Translations under genes and position numbers: made by a program | Notes under the pieces: generated by a model | The model's input: only the letters and a program-made list of their open reading frames with translations | Databases searched by the model: none | Told to the model about the DNA's origin: nothing | In this document: positions 43,546 through 52,425 of the stretch, piece after piece | Numbering within the stretch: the first letter of the stretch is position 1 | How the letters are laid out: each line of letters opens with the position of its first letter | Source of the DNA: Ignavibacteriaceae bacterium | GTDB lineage: Bacteria; Bacteroidota; Ignavibacteria; Ignavibacteriales; Ignavibacteriaceae | Assembly: GCA_023229425.1 (NCBI GenBank) | Contig: JALNZG010000009.1 | Coordinates: 1-64,000 of the forward strand | DNA: 64,000 bases | Direction of reading: 5' to 3'

Positions 43546-44967
43546 TCATGTCAAATATCGCCCAAATCCCTTTTCAACCGCTATTCCAGCAACATCACTG
43601 TAAATAATTTTCCCGCGCAAAATTGTTAGGATAACTTTTCCATTAAACAATTCATTGTTAAAAGGAGATGTTTCCCCTTTCGATAACAACTGTCTGGTCT
43701 CAAACTTCCAAGAAATACTGGGATTGATGATCGCGAAATCGGCGTCACTTCCTTCTCTCAAACTTCCTTTTTGCGGATAGAGATTGTATCTTTTCGCGGC
43801 ATTGGTAGAAATAACTTCGGTAAATCTTTTCAAACTAAGTTTTTGTTTTTTATATCCTTCGGAAAAAACAACAGGAATCAATGTTTGTACACCTGGAATT
43901 CCACCATAGTCTTTCCAGAATGAACCCGTTTGTTTTTCCTTCAGTGGTGCAGGTGCGTGGTCGGAGGCAACAAAGTTGCAACTACCATCTTCTAAAAATT
44001 TCCAAAGTTCATCTTGATCTTTTTTCGATTTGATAACGGGAGCAGTTTTTAACGACGAACCTTTTGTCTTGAAATCCTCCTGAGAAAAATATAAATAGTG
44101 GGGACACGTTTCGTAAGTGATGTTGTATTCATTGCGAACTTTATTTACAAGCTCCGCGGCTTCCGAAGAAGCAACATGAACGATGTGCAAATTTCCGTCA
44201 ACGCTCTTTGCAATTTTAATCGCGTTAGCAACTGCAGTTACTTCCGCTTGTGCGGGACGGGAATTACAGTAACGCAAATAATCATCATTTGCGTTTTCAT
44301 ATATCTTGGTCATGTTGGAAATGACGTCAGCATCTTCGGCGTGAAGTAATACCGGAAGATTCAATTCTTTTGCTTTTAGTAAAATTGATTCGAATTGAGG
44401 AAGCGAGATTTGCGGGAAAGTTTTCATTCCGGAAACGAAATAAGTTTTAAATCCTTTTACTTTTTTAGCGGCGAATTCTTCCATCGATTGAGAAAATCGC
44501 TCAAAATTATTTGCGCAGACTCCGCCGTATAATCCAAAATCAATTACAGATTCATTTTTAACTGCCGCAAATTTTTCCTCGAAATTCTTTCCATTGGTTA
44601 CTGGAGGAAGAGAAGTGCAGGGCATATCGATTACAGTTGTGATGCCTCCGGCAGCGGCTGACATGCTTCCGTGATAAAAATCTTCTCGATGAGTAAAGCC
44701 GGGAGTATCGAAATGCACATGAGGATCAATTCCTCCAGGAATGGTTATCGTTCCTTCGCAATCTAAAACATATTTTTCAGAATGCTCGTTTATATCTGCG
44801 ATTTTTGTCCGGTCAAGATCAGATAATTTAACGGTGATTTTATTTTCAATTGAAATTGTTTTTGACAATTCTTCTTTAACTTCGGTGATTCTTTCATCAA
44901 CAAGAAAATCAACAAGTTTTTCTTGTCCGGTTAATTCATCATAAATGTAGCAGTTTTTTAGAATCAT
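43546..44967 (-). CDS. Cyclic amidohydrolase (allantoinase/hydantoinase-like)
   Basis: A 473-residue amidohydrolase of the dihydroorotase/allantoinase/dihydropyrimidinase group. Metal site IDPHVHFDTPGFTHREDF, carbamylated-lysine region VKGFKTYFVSG, histidines in LLHAEDAD and LHIVHVASS, and catalytic aspartate in ASDHAPAP are all present. Such enzymes open cyclic ureides, as expected for intermediates of purine-ring breakdown. It overlaps the molybdenum subunit gene by one base (stop TAA and start ATG sharing A), so it is the last gene of the operon. Substrate not determined. Confidence 0.85.
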   Translation of the reverse strand: MILKNCYIYDELTGQEKLVDFLVDERITEVKEELSKTISIENKITVKLSDLDRTKIADINEHSEKYVLDCEGTITIPGGIDPHVHFDTPGFTHREDFYHGSMSAAAGGITTVIDMPCTSLPPVTNGKNFEEKFAAVKNESVIDFGLYGGVCANNFERFSQSMEEFAAKKVKGFKTYFVSGMKTFPQISLPQFESILLKAKELNLPVLLHAEDADVISNMTKIYENANDDYLRYCNSRPAQAEVTAVANAIKIAKSVDGNLHIVHVASSEAAELVNKVRNEYNITYETCPHYLYFSQEDFKTKGSSLKTAPVIKSKKDQDELWKFLEDGSCNFVASDHAPAPLKEKQTGSFWKDYGGIPGVQTLIPVVFSEGYKKQKLSLKRFTEVISTNAAKRYNLYPQKGSLREGSDADFAIINPSISWKFETRQLLSKGETSPFNNELFNGKVILTILRGKIIYSDVAGIAVEKGFGRYLT

Positions 44968-47297
44968 TATTTTTCAGAAAGAACTTTTAAAACATACTCC
45001 GGCGCAAACGGACCACTGTGTAATCGTTTTCCCGTGGCGTTGTAAAATGCATTCGCAATTCCTGGCAAAGCTCCGTTGATATTTATTTCTGAAATTGATT
45101 TCGCACCGTAAGGTCCGGTTTCTTCATACGATTTAATTAACTTCACTTTCATCGGAGGAATATCAAATGCCGTATATACTCCATACTTTCCGAAAGTATC
45201 GTTTAACATTTTTCCATGCGGAGAGAAATAATAATTTTCGAACAGTGCATACGATAAACCGTTTACGATTGCTCCTTCCACCTGTCCTTCGGCAGTAACC
45301 GGATTGATCGGTGTGCCGCAATCAACCGTGGCGGTATAATTCAGCACTTTGATTATTCCGGTAAAGGTATCAACTTCAATTTCAATAAAATGAACGGCAA
45401 ACGGCGGCGGAGATTTCGGTGAAATGTGCGAAGCCGTCGCTTGAATTTGAAATTGATTTTTTTGATACAAACTGTACTGGCAAATATCCGCAAAGGAAAC
45501 TTCTTCCTTTATATTTTCTTTTGCAGTAACTCTGCTGTCGTTTAATTCAACTTCATCAACTGAAAGAGAAAGCATTTCTGCTCCAACTTTCAGAATTTGT
45601 TTTTTAATTTCCTCCACGCATTTTCTTACTGCTTGTCCCGAAAGATATGTAGTTGAAGATGCGTAAGCGCCAGTATCAAAAGGCGTGAAATCAGTATCGG
45701 ACGAATAAACAATAAAACTTTCAACCGGCGTATCAAGAACTTCGGAAGCGATTTGTGCAAGTACAGTATCCGAACCGGTTCCTAAATCCGTTGCGCCGAC
45801 ATTCAAATTGAAAGAACCATCGTCATTCATTTTAATGTACGCGGAAGCCATATCAATCTCGGGAATGGCAGAACCTTGCATCATCGCAACCATACCGATT
45901 CCACGTTTTAATCTTTTCCCTTTATTGAAATCGGAATTTGGTCCATACAATTTTCTTTTCTCATACCAATCAGAAAGTTTCGCTCCTTCATCAAGACATT
46001 CGACCAGCGAAGTTGAACCGATAGTCATTGCAACGCCTTCTTTTCCCTCGCCTAACGCTTGAAAAATCGCTGAGGTTTCACCCGACTTGATGCACCATTT
46101 TTTGTAATACTCAACAATATCAAGTCCGCAGTCCTCACAAACCATATCGATCGCTTGTGCATAAGCTGGGTAAGATTCCGTTGCGCCGTATCCGCGATAT
46201 GCGCCGCCAACCGGAAGATTTGTATAAACGCCCATTCCGGTAAAACGGAGATTTTCAATTTTGTTTAACAGCGGAAGCGTTTTCGATCCGGCGTTTGCAA
46301 GCACTGTTAATGCATGTGAACCATAGCCGCCCGCATTTTCCAACGCATCGAGATGAAGCGCGTTGATTTTTCCATCTGCTTCGTAACCAACGGAAACTTT
46401 GGTTTGGTATTCGTGTCTGCATCTTGTTGATTTAAAAACTTCTCTTCGTGAGTAAACTAATTTAGCGGGACGTTTGGTACGCCATGTCATTAATGCCACA
46501 ATTGGTTCTAAAAGAATTTCCTGCTTACCGCCGAAACCGCCGCCGAGTCTTGGTTTAATTACTCGGATTTTTGAAACGGGAATTTCAGCAACGTGAGACA
46601 CAATTCTTCTTACATGAAACGGCACTTGTGTTGTAGAAATGATCACAAGTCTTCCTCTTACATCAAGATAAGAAACTGAAGCGTGAGGCTCTATCGCACA
46701 GTGGGAACCGTACGAACAATAAAAATCAAGTTCGATTTTTCGTGAAGATTTTTTAAATGCCGAATCAAAGTCGCCAACATTTGCTTCAACTTTTGAAGCG
46801 ATATTTTTCTTCGCGTCATAAAAAACCGGGATTTTTGGAAACGCTCCGTCATCTTTATGGATGATGATTGATGAGCCTTCCGATTTTTCCAAATTCAAAA
46901 TTGGTTTTAATTCTTTATACGTTACTTTTATTTTCTTTAGCGCTTCATCCGCAATCTCTTTTGATTCCGCTGCAACAGCACAAACATTATCACCAACAAA
47001 CCGCATCGTTTTTCCAAAGAGAAGTGTGTCATACGGTGATGGTTCGGGATAACCTTGTCCGGCGGTTGTGTATAAAATTCGGTTAACATTTTTATACGAA
47101 AGAATTTCTACAACACCGTGCATTGTTCGCGCTTCGGAATCATCGATGTCAATTATCTTCGCGTAAGCATATCCCGAATGCAAAACTGAAACGTAGAGCA
47201 TATTGTTAAAAGAAAAATCGTCGGTATATTTTTCCTCACCGGTAACGAGCGCAAGTCCGTCAATCTTTTCAATTGGTTGATTTACATATTTGAACAT
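44967..47297 (-). CDS. Molybdenum-binding subunit of a three-subunit xanthine dehydrogenase-type hydroxylase
   Basis: A 776-residue large subunit. The N-terminal 'hammerhead' domain is followed by the molybdopterin-binding domains with LGGGFGGKQEILLEP, TNLPVGGAYRGYGATES, GATDLGTGSDTVL, and a late GAKSISEININGALPG that keeps the catalytic glutamate but not the usual GEPP wording. It differs clearly from the other large subunit at 50170, so the two probably act on different heterocycles. It follows the iron-sulfur gene by two bases. Substrate is inferred as a purine only from the neighbourhood. Confidence 0.88.
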   Translation of the reverse strand: MFKYVNQPIEKIDGLALVTGEEKYTDDFSFNNMLYVSVLHSGYAYAKIIDIDDSEARTMHGVVEILSYKNVNRILYTTAGQGYPEPSPYDTLLFGKTMRFVGDNVCAVAAESKEIADEALKKIKVTYKELKPILNLEKSEGSSIIIHKDDGAFPKIPVFYDAKKNIASKVEANVGDFDSAFKKSSRKIELDFYCSYGSHCAIEPHASVSYLDVRGRLVIISTTQVPFHVRRIVSHVAEIPVSKIRVIKPRLGGGFGGKQEILLEPIVALMTWRTKRPAKLVYSRREVFKSTRCRHEYQTKVSVGYEADGKINALHLDALENAGGYGSHALTVLANAGSKTLPLLNKIENLRFTGMGVYTNLPVGGAYRGYGATESYPAYAQAIDMVCEDCGLDIVEYYKKWCIKSGETSAIFQALGEGKEGVAMTIGSTSLVECLDEGAKLSDWYEKRKLYGPNSDFNKGKRLKRGIGMVAMMQGSAIPEIDMASAYIKMNDDGSFNLNVGATDLGTGSDTVLAQIASEVLDTPVESFIVYSSDTDFTPFDTGAYASSTTYLSGQAVRKCVEEIKKQILKVGAEMLSLSVDEVELNDSRVTAKENIKEEVSFADICQYSLYQKNQFQIQATASHISPKSPPPFAVHFIEIEVDTFTGIIKVLNYTATVDCGTPINPVTAEGQVEGAIVNGLSYALFENYYFSPHGKMLNDTFGKYGVYTAFDIPPMKVKLIKSYEETGPYGAKSISEININGALPGIANAFYNATGKRLHSGPFAPEYVLKVLSEK

Positions 47298-47299
47298 AC

Positions 47300-47779
47300 T
47301 TACTCCATTTCCAAATTGTTAGTCTGCAATTTCTGCGCTGTCATTTCAACCGCATCAACAATTTTAACATATCCGGTACAGCGGCATAAATTACCGTCAA
47401 GCGCAGTTAGAATTTCTTTGCGTGTTGGTTTCGGATTTTCTTTTAACAAACTGTAAGAAGCAAGCACCATTCCGGGAGAACAGAATCCGCATTGGTCAGC
47501 GCCTGCTTCCACAAAAGATTTTTGCAAGAAATGCGGTGTGTAAAGCGTTCCAATTCCTTTTACGGTCGTGATCTCTTTTTCTTGAACGCTCATCGCAAGC
47601 ACCTGACATGAATTGACTGGTTTTCCATCCAGCAGTACTGTACATGAACCGCACTCACCTTCATTACAACCGCATTTTACTTCGGTGAAATCATTATTGC
47701 GCAAAACGTGAAGAAGAGTTTCGTTTGGCAGAAGTTCAAGGTCTTTTGATTTGTTATTTACTTTGAATGGAAATTTCAT
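47300..47779 (-). CDS. 2Fe-2S subunit of the three-subunit hydroxylase
   Basis: A 159-residue iron-sulfur subunit with two 2Fe-2S clusters: the plant-ferredoxin type CGCNEGECGSCTVLLDG with a following C, and the four-helix type DQCGFCSPG ... GNLCRCTGYV. This is the small subunit of CoxS/XdhC-type hydroxylases that passes electrons from molybdenum to FAD. It overlaps the FAD-subunit gene by four bases. Confidence 0.93.
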   Translation of the reverse strand: MKFPFKVNNKSKDLELLPNETLLHVLRNNDFTEVKCGCNEGECGSCTVLLDGKPVNSCQVLAMSVQEKEITTVKGIGTLYTPHFLQKSFVEAGADQCGFCSPGMVLASYSLLKENPKPTRKEILTALDGNLCRCTGYVKIVDAVEMTAQKLQTNNLEME

Positions 47780-48600
47780 TTCAACGTTCCTTTCAACTCA
47801 TGGAGTAAATCCGTAAAAAAGACTTTAGCGGTGTGCTCTTTATATTCGGCGGAATATTTGTAATCCGAAACAAATTTCGGCGCAAAATGTTTTTCCGCTT
47901 GTTGAATGGTTTCGTCATTCAATTCTTTATCAATTAAAAAATGTTCCGCACGTTTGCAACGTTTGTGTCTTCCTTTAACGCCGGTTATAAAAATCCGTGC
48001 TTCTGAAACGGTTTTTTGTTTCACTTGTAAAACCACGGCAATGGTAAATAACGGATATTCGAAACGAATGAGAGAAAATCTCTTTACTCCGCCGATGATG
48101 TTTGGAATATCGTCAACAATAATTCTTTTAATGAGGTGTTTGGTTTTAATCATTCCCGAATCAAGATATTCTTCAAGTGAAAGTATTTTTTCATGCTTTT
48201 CTGCAATTTCGATTTGCGCATTTAGTGCTAATAGTGGTGCATAAAGGCTTGACCAGATTGGAAAATCTTTTAAAGAACCGCCAATCGTAATTCTATTCCT
48301 GAGCGGAGTTGAAGCCGCTTCCGATAAAGCCTTTGCCAGTATTAAAAGTTTATTCGTTTTTAGGGAGTAGCGGATTATATCAGCATAAGTTGAAGCCGAA
48401 CCGATACTGAAATGATTGTCTGCGTGATGAATATAATTTAAATTCAACCTGCCGACATCAACCAATCCCTTAATGGATTTCGGTGATGTTTTCAAAATGC
48501 GGGTTCCGCCGCCGTGAAGAATCACTCCTTGTTGTTCAATGAGTTTTACGGCTTCTTCAACTTTGTGAGGGAAAAACCATTCAAGATTTTGGTGCAGCAT
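47776..48600 (-). CDS. FAD-binding subunit of the three-subunit hydroxylase
   Basis: A 274-residue FAD subunit of the CoxM/XdhB type. The dinucleotide site is LHGGGTRILK, with ASTYADIIRY and NRITIGGSLKDFPIWSSL for the second FAD motif. The usual N of the GGNIA motif is changed to S (GGSLKD). It is the first of the three hydroxylase genes in transcription order (FAD, iron-sulfur, molybdenum) and lies just after the tandem stem-loop array copy B. Confidence 0.88.
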   Translation of the reverse strand: MLHQNLEWFFPHKVEEAVKLIEQQGVILHGGGTRILKTSPKSIKGLVDVGRLNLNYIHHADNHFSIGSASTYADIIRYSLKTNKLLILAKALSEAASTPLRNRITIGGSLKDFPIWSSLYAPLLALNAQIEIAEKHEKILSLEEYLDSGMIKTKHLIKRIIVDDIPNIIGGVKRFSLIRFEYPLFTIAVVLQVKQKTVSEARIFITGVKGRHKRCKRAEHFLIDKELNDETIQQAEKHFAPKFVSDYKYSAEYKEHTAKVFFTDLLHELKGTLK

Positions 48601-48639
48601 AGTTTTACTTTCTACTATTTCATAAAAATTTTTGTATCA

Positions 48640-48756
48640 CAGCACAACCATAAATGGGTTGTGCTGAACGAACAAATTCCGCTAAAGCGGTATATTAATC
48701 TGGATCATCGTTTACGATTATTTTATAGTTCAGCGATACCCTTTAGGGTTTCGCTG
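48640..48756. repeat. Tandem stem-loop array, copy B
   Basis: Four hairpins in the gap between the deaminase and FAD-subunit genes. Hairpin 1 is 48640-48666 (CAGCACAACC/GGTTGTGCTG), hairpin 2 is 48679-48690 (CCGC, loop TAAA, GCGG), hairpin 3 is 48707-48718 (ATCG, loop TTTA, CGAT) and hairpin 4 is 48731-48756 (CAGCGATACCC, loop TTTA, GGGTTTCGCTG, one T-T mismatch). Order and loops parallel copy A at 43405-43521, with stems that differ but keep pairing. Confidence 0.7.
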
Positions 48757-48757
48757 A

Positions 48758-50113
48758 TTATTTCATTTCAAAAAATTTCTTTGCAATTTCATTTCCCTTG
48801 CGGATGATCAGTTCTTCATCCTCGCCGACAAGCCTACCCTTATCGACAACAACTTTGCCGTTCACGATTGTATATTCAGTTTGATGCGAAATGCCGGAAA
48901 ATAATAAAGCGGCAAGCGGGTCGGACAAACTTCCGGTGTATTCTAATTTATTAATGTTGAAAATTGCAAGGTCGGCAAGATAGTCTGTTTTTATTTTTCC
49001 GGTTTTGGAATAACCGAGAATGTTTGCGCCGCCTTCAATTGAAAGTTGAAAAGTTTGTTTTGCAGTAAGCGCATTTGCCCCATATTTTACGCGCTGAAGC
49101 AGCATTGCATTACGAACTTCTCCAAGCATATCGGAAGAATCGTTTGACGCTGAACCGTCGACGCCGATGCCAACATTTATATTCTGTTTCAGCATTTCCG
49201 TTACCCTGCAAATTCCGGAACCGAGCCGCATATTTGAAGTAGGACAATGTGCAATTGATGTTTTTGTTTCCGCAAGAGTTTTTAATTCGTCATCGTTAAA
49301 GAAAATTCCATGGGCATAAAAAACATCTTCGCCGATGAACTCAACTTCTTCCATTAACGCGAGCGGACGTTTTCCATAAAGCGAAACGCAATAATCATCT
49401 TCATCACTTGTTTCGGCAAGATGTGTATGCAAGCGGACTTTATGTTCACGCGCAAGCCGCGCCGTGTCTCGCATGTTTTCTTTCGTAACCGAAAACGGAG
49501 AGCATGGCGCGAGCACAATTTTTCTCATTGAATCATCGGAGGCATCGTGATACTGTTGAATAACGCGCAAACTATCCTCTAAAATTTTCTGTTCAGTTTG
49601 CACAACAGAATCGGGAGGCAAACCGCCGTTCTTTTTACTTAGAGACATTGAACCGCGTGTTGGGGAAAAACGCATTCCTAATTTTTCCGCCGCAGAAAAT
49701 TGTATTCCCATGAGATCACCGGTAAAGCTGTTCGGATATAAATAATGGTGGTCGGTTGTAAGCGTGCATCCGGTTTTCAGCAGTTCACCCATTGCAATTA
49801 ACGAAGAATAGTAAACCGCTTCTTCGTCGATGTTTTTCCAAATCTCATAAAGATAGATAAGCCAGTCGAACAGTTTTGCGTTTTGTACCGCTGGTAAATT
49901 TCTTGTCAATGTTTGGTAAAAGTGATGGTGTGTGTTAACCAAACCGGGAATTACCACACAATATGAACAATCCAGAATTTGATGATCTTCACCAAGCGTA
50001 ATGTTCTTCGCGATTTTTTTTATTTTATTGTTTTCGATAAGAATATCGTATCCGGAATACTTTTGATCGTTATCGAAAGTTTCAATATGAAAACAATTTT
50101 TTAGAAGCAGCAT
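48758..50113 (-). CDS. 8-oxoguanine deaminase-like amidohydrolase
   Basis: A 451-residue amidohydrolase of the guanine/8-oxoguanine deaminase (AtzB/TrzN) group. Metal motifs are VNTHHHFYQTLTR, RLHTHLAETSDED, YAHGIFF and IGVDGSASND; the KNGGLPPDSVVQ and VLAPCSPFSVT segments are characteristic of 8-oxoguanine deaminase. It would convert 8-oxoguanine (or guanine) to urate (or xanthine), feeding the hydroxylases on both sides. It is flanked by the two-subunit hydroxylase genes upstream and the three-subunit set downstream. Confidence 0.85.
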   Translation of the reverse strand: MLLLKNCFHIETFDNDQKYSGYDILIENNKIKKIAKNITLGEDHQILDCSYCVVIPGLVNTHHHFYQTLTRNLPAVQNAKLFDWLIYLYEIWKNIDEEAVYYSSLIAMGELLKTGCTLTTDHHYLYPNSFTGDLMGIQFSAAEKLGMRFSPTRGSMSLSKKNGGLPPDSVVQTEQKILEDSLRVIQQYHDASDDSMRKIVLAPCSPFSVTKENMRDTARLAREHKVRLHTHLAETSDEDDYCVSLYGKRPLALMEEVEFIGEDVFYAHGIFFNDDELKTLAETKTSIAHCPTSNMRLGSGICRVTEMLKQNINVGIGVDGSASNDSSDMLGEVRNAMLLQRVKYGANALTAKQTFQLSIEGGANILGYSKTGKIKTDYLADLAIFNINKLEYTGSLSDPLAALLFSGISHQTEYTIVNGKVVVDKGRLVGEDEELIIRKGNEIAKKFFEMK

Positions 50114-50169
50114 AAAACCTTAAATCTATTTATTCAAAAATAAACATTGCTTGTTAATTATTGTAAGTT

Positions 50170-52425
50170 TTACTCTTTATAAAGACCGAGCAAAACTTTT
50201 TCAGGTGTGAGCGGCGCAGAAAACTGAAATTCTCCCTCCGGTCGAAAAGCTTTCATCGCATTCTGCAAGGCGAAGAAGGTTCCAATACCATACATTAACG
50301 GAGGCTCTCCTATTGCTTTCGAATTAAAAATGCCAAGTGGATTATCCGAGTTCTCAAGAAAATGAATCTCAATTTCTTTTGGCGCTGAATGAATGTCCGG
50401 AACTTTATAAGTCGAAAGCGCATCGGTTAATAACTTGCCGTCGGAATTGTATATTATTTCTTCCATCGTCATCCAGCCGATGCCTTGCATTATTGCCCCT
50501 TCAGCCTGTCCGCGGTCAATCACATTCGCAAAACTTTTCCCGAAATCATGCACCGCTTTAACGGAATCAACAACGTACGTCCCACGAAGGCAATCAACGG
50601 TTACTTGAATAACCGCAGTTCCAAATGAATAATACGAAAAAGCATTTCCTTTGTTTTTTTCTTTATCAAAATAAATTCCCGGAACAGCATAATGAGCGTG
50701 AGCCGAAAGATTCACTCTTTTGAAAAAAGCTTTTTGAATTAACTCTGCCCATGTTAAACCGATCGCTTCATCGTTACAAAAAACATTTTCGTTGCGAAAA
50801 TCAATTTTGTCTTGTGGAGAATAATTAAATTCATTCTTTACAAAACTTATTAACCGTTTAAACAAATTTTTACATGCGAGTTCCGTAGCTTTCCCATTCA
50901 GATCAGCGGCGCTGCTTGCGGCGGTTGGCGATGTGTTTGCAACCCGTGTAGTATTTGTAGTTTCAATTTTGATTTTCGATTTATCAATTGAAAATATTTC
51001 CGCTGCGACCAAACGGATTTTTTCGTTAACGCCTTGCCCCATTTCAACTGCGGCAGTGCTTACTCCAACGCTCCCATCGGAATAAATATGAACAAGCGAG
51101 CTCGCCTGATTCATAAAGGTATTGGTAAACGAAATACCGAAACAGATCGGCATAAAGGCAAATCCTTTTTTCACGGATTTATTTTCCGCATTAAATTTTT
51201 CAATATTATTTTTGATTTGACCGGGATCGAATTTTTCCTTTGCTTCATTCCAGCATGTTTGCGCTTTGGAGTTTTCCGCCAACTGTCCGTAATGAAATTC
51301 ATCTTCTTCTTTTAAAAGATTTTTCTCCTGAATGATAGAAACTTCAATTCCCATTTTATCAGCAGCTTTATAAATTGCGGCTTCCATAGCGAACATCGCT
51401 TGTGGTCCGCCGAAACCACGAAACGCCGTGTTGGGCGGAAGGTTGGTTCTGCAACATAATCCTATTGCTTTAACATTTGGAACATAGTAGCTGTTTGTCG
51501 CGTGAAAAAGTGTTCGATCTAAAATGGGAGTTGATAAATCAGCAGCAGCGCCTGCATTTTGGAAGAACGTAACTTCATACGCTAAAATTTTTCCTTCTTT
51601 GGTTAAACCGATTTTATAATCTATAGAATAAGGATGCCGCTTTCCTGTCATACGCATATCTTCCTGTCGCGGAAGAATCAACTTCACCGGTTTCTTAGTT
51701 ACAAAAGCCGATACAGCAGCCAAAGCCGCCCACGCATTTGCTTGATCTTCTTTTCCGCCAAAGCCGCCGCCTAACCGCATAACATCAACTTCAACTTGAT
51801 GCATAGGTAAACCCAAAACTTTACATGCGGCACGTTGCGTAGCGGTTGGTCCCTGCGTTGATGAAATTATTTTTATACCGTTTCCTTCGGTTGGAAAGGC
51901 GATTGCACCTTGCGTTTCAAGATATAAATGTTCCTGCGCACCGGTTTCCACTGTCCCGTCAACAATTACATCGCATTGTTTCCACGCTTCTCCAACATTT
52001 CCGTTTGAAAAAATTCGTGGTGGAATAATCAACATTCCTTTTGCATACGCTTCTCGCGCGTCTGTAACTGGTGGAAGTTCCTCATACTGGATATTGATCT
52101 TTGTCTTTACTTCACGCGCAAGCAGTTGAGTTTCCGCAATCACAACGGCAATTGGCTGCCCGCAGAAATGAACTTCACTTTCTGCAAGCAGTGGTTCATC
52201 TTGAATAATACCACCAATTTGATTTTGCCCCGGAATATCTTTTGCGGTAATAATTTTTTTTACTCCTGCTAATTTTTCTGCATCTAAAAAATCGAGAGAA
52301 AGAATTTTACCATGGGCGATTGAAGAAGAAAAAACAGACGCGAACAATGTTCCTTCGGGAACGAGCAGATCATCTGCAAAAAGCGATTCGCCGCGAACGT
52401 GGCGGGTCATGTCGTAATATTTCAT
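50170..52425 (-). CDS. xdhB: Molybdenum-binding subunit of a two-subunit xanthine dehydrogenase
   Basis: A 751-residue large subunit close to bacterial XdhB. Molybdopterin contacts are RLGGGFGGKEDQANAWAALA, NLPPNTAFRGFGGPQAMFA, EMGQGVNEKI and the late KAIGEPPLMYG with the catalytic glutamate. The arginine in FRGFGGP is the substrate-orienting residue of true xanthine dehydrogenases. It overlaps the upstream small subunit by four bases. Together they would oxidise hypoxanthine to xanthine to urate, or run in the reducing direction under anaerobic conditions. Confidence 0.93.
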   Translation of the reverse strand: MKYYDMTRHVRGESLFADDLLVPEGTLFASVFSSSIAHGKILSLDFLDAEKLAGVKKIITAKDIPGQNQIGGIIQDEPLLAESEVHFCGQPIAVVIAETQLLAREVKTKINIQYEELPPVTDAREAYAKGMLIIPPRIFSNGNVGEAWKQCDVIVDGTVETGAQEHLYLETQGAIAFPTEGNGIKIISSTQGPTATQRAACKVLGLPMHQVEVDVMRLGGGFGGKEDQANAWAALAAVSAFVTKKPVKLILPRQEDMRMTGKRHPYSIDYKIGLTKEGKILAYEVTFFQNAGAAADLSTPILDRTLFHATNSYYVPNVKAIGLCCRTNLPPNTAFRGFGGPQAMFAMEAAIYKAADKMGIEVSIIQEKNLLKEEDEFHYGQLAENSKAQTCWNEAKEKFDPGQIKNNIEKFNAENKSVKKGFAFMPICFGISFTNTFMNQASSLVHIYSDGSVGVSTAAVEMGQGVNEKIRLVAAEIFSIDKSKIKIETTNTTRVANTSPTAASSAADLNGKATELACKNLFKRLISFVKNEFNYSPQDKIDFRNENVFCNDEAIGLTWAELIQKAFFKRVNLSAHAHYAVPGIYFDKEKNKGNAFSYYSFGTAVIQVTVDCLRGTYVVDSVKAVHDFGKSFANVIDRGQAEGAIMQGIGWMTMEEIIYNSDGKLLTDALSTYKVPDIHSAPKEIEIHFLENSDNPLGIFNSKAIGEPPLMYGIGTFFALQNAMKAFRPEGEFQFSAPLTPEKVLLGLYKE

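Noticed and set aside
43405..48756. Tandem hairpins as a CRISPR array
   Set aside because: The units are hairpins of differing sequence and length, without constant repeats or equal spacers, and no cas gene is present.
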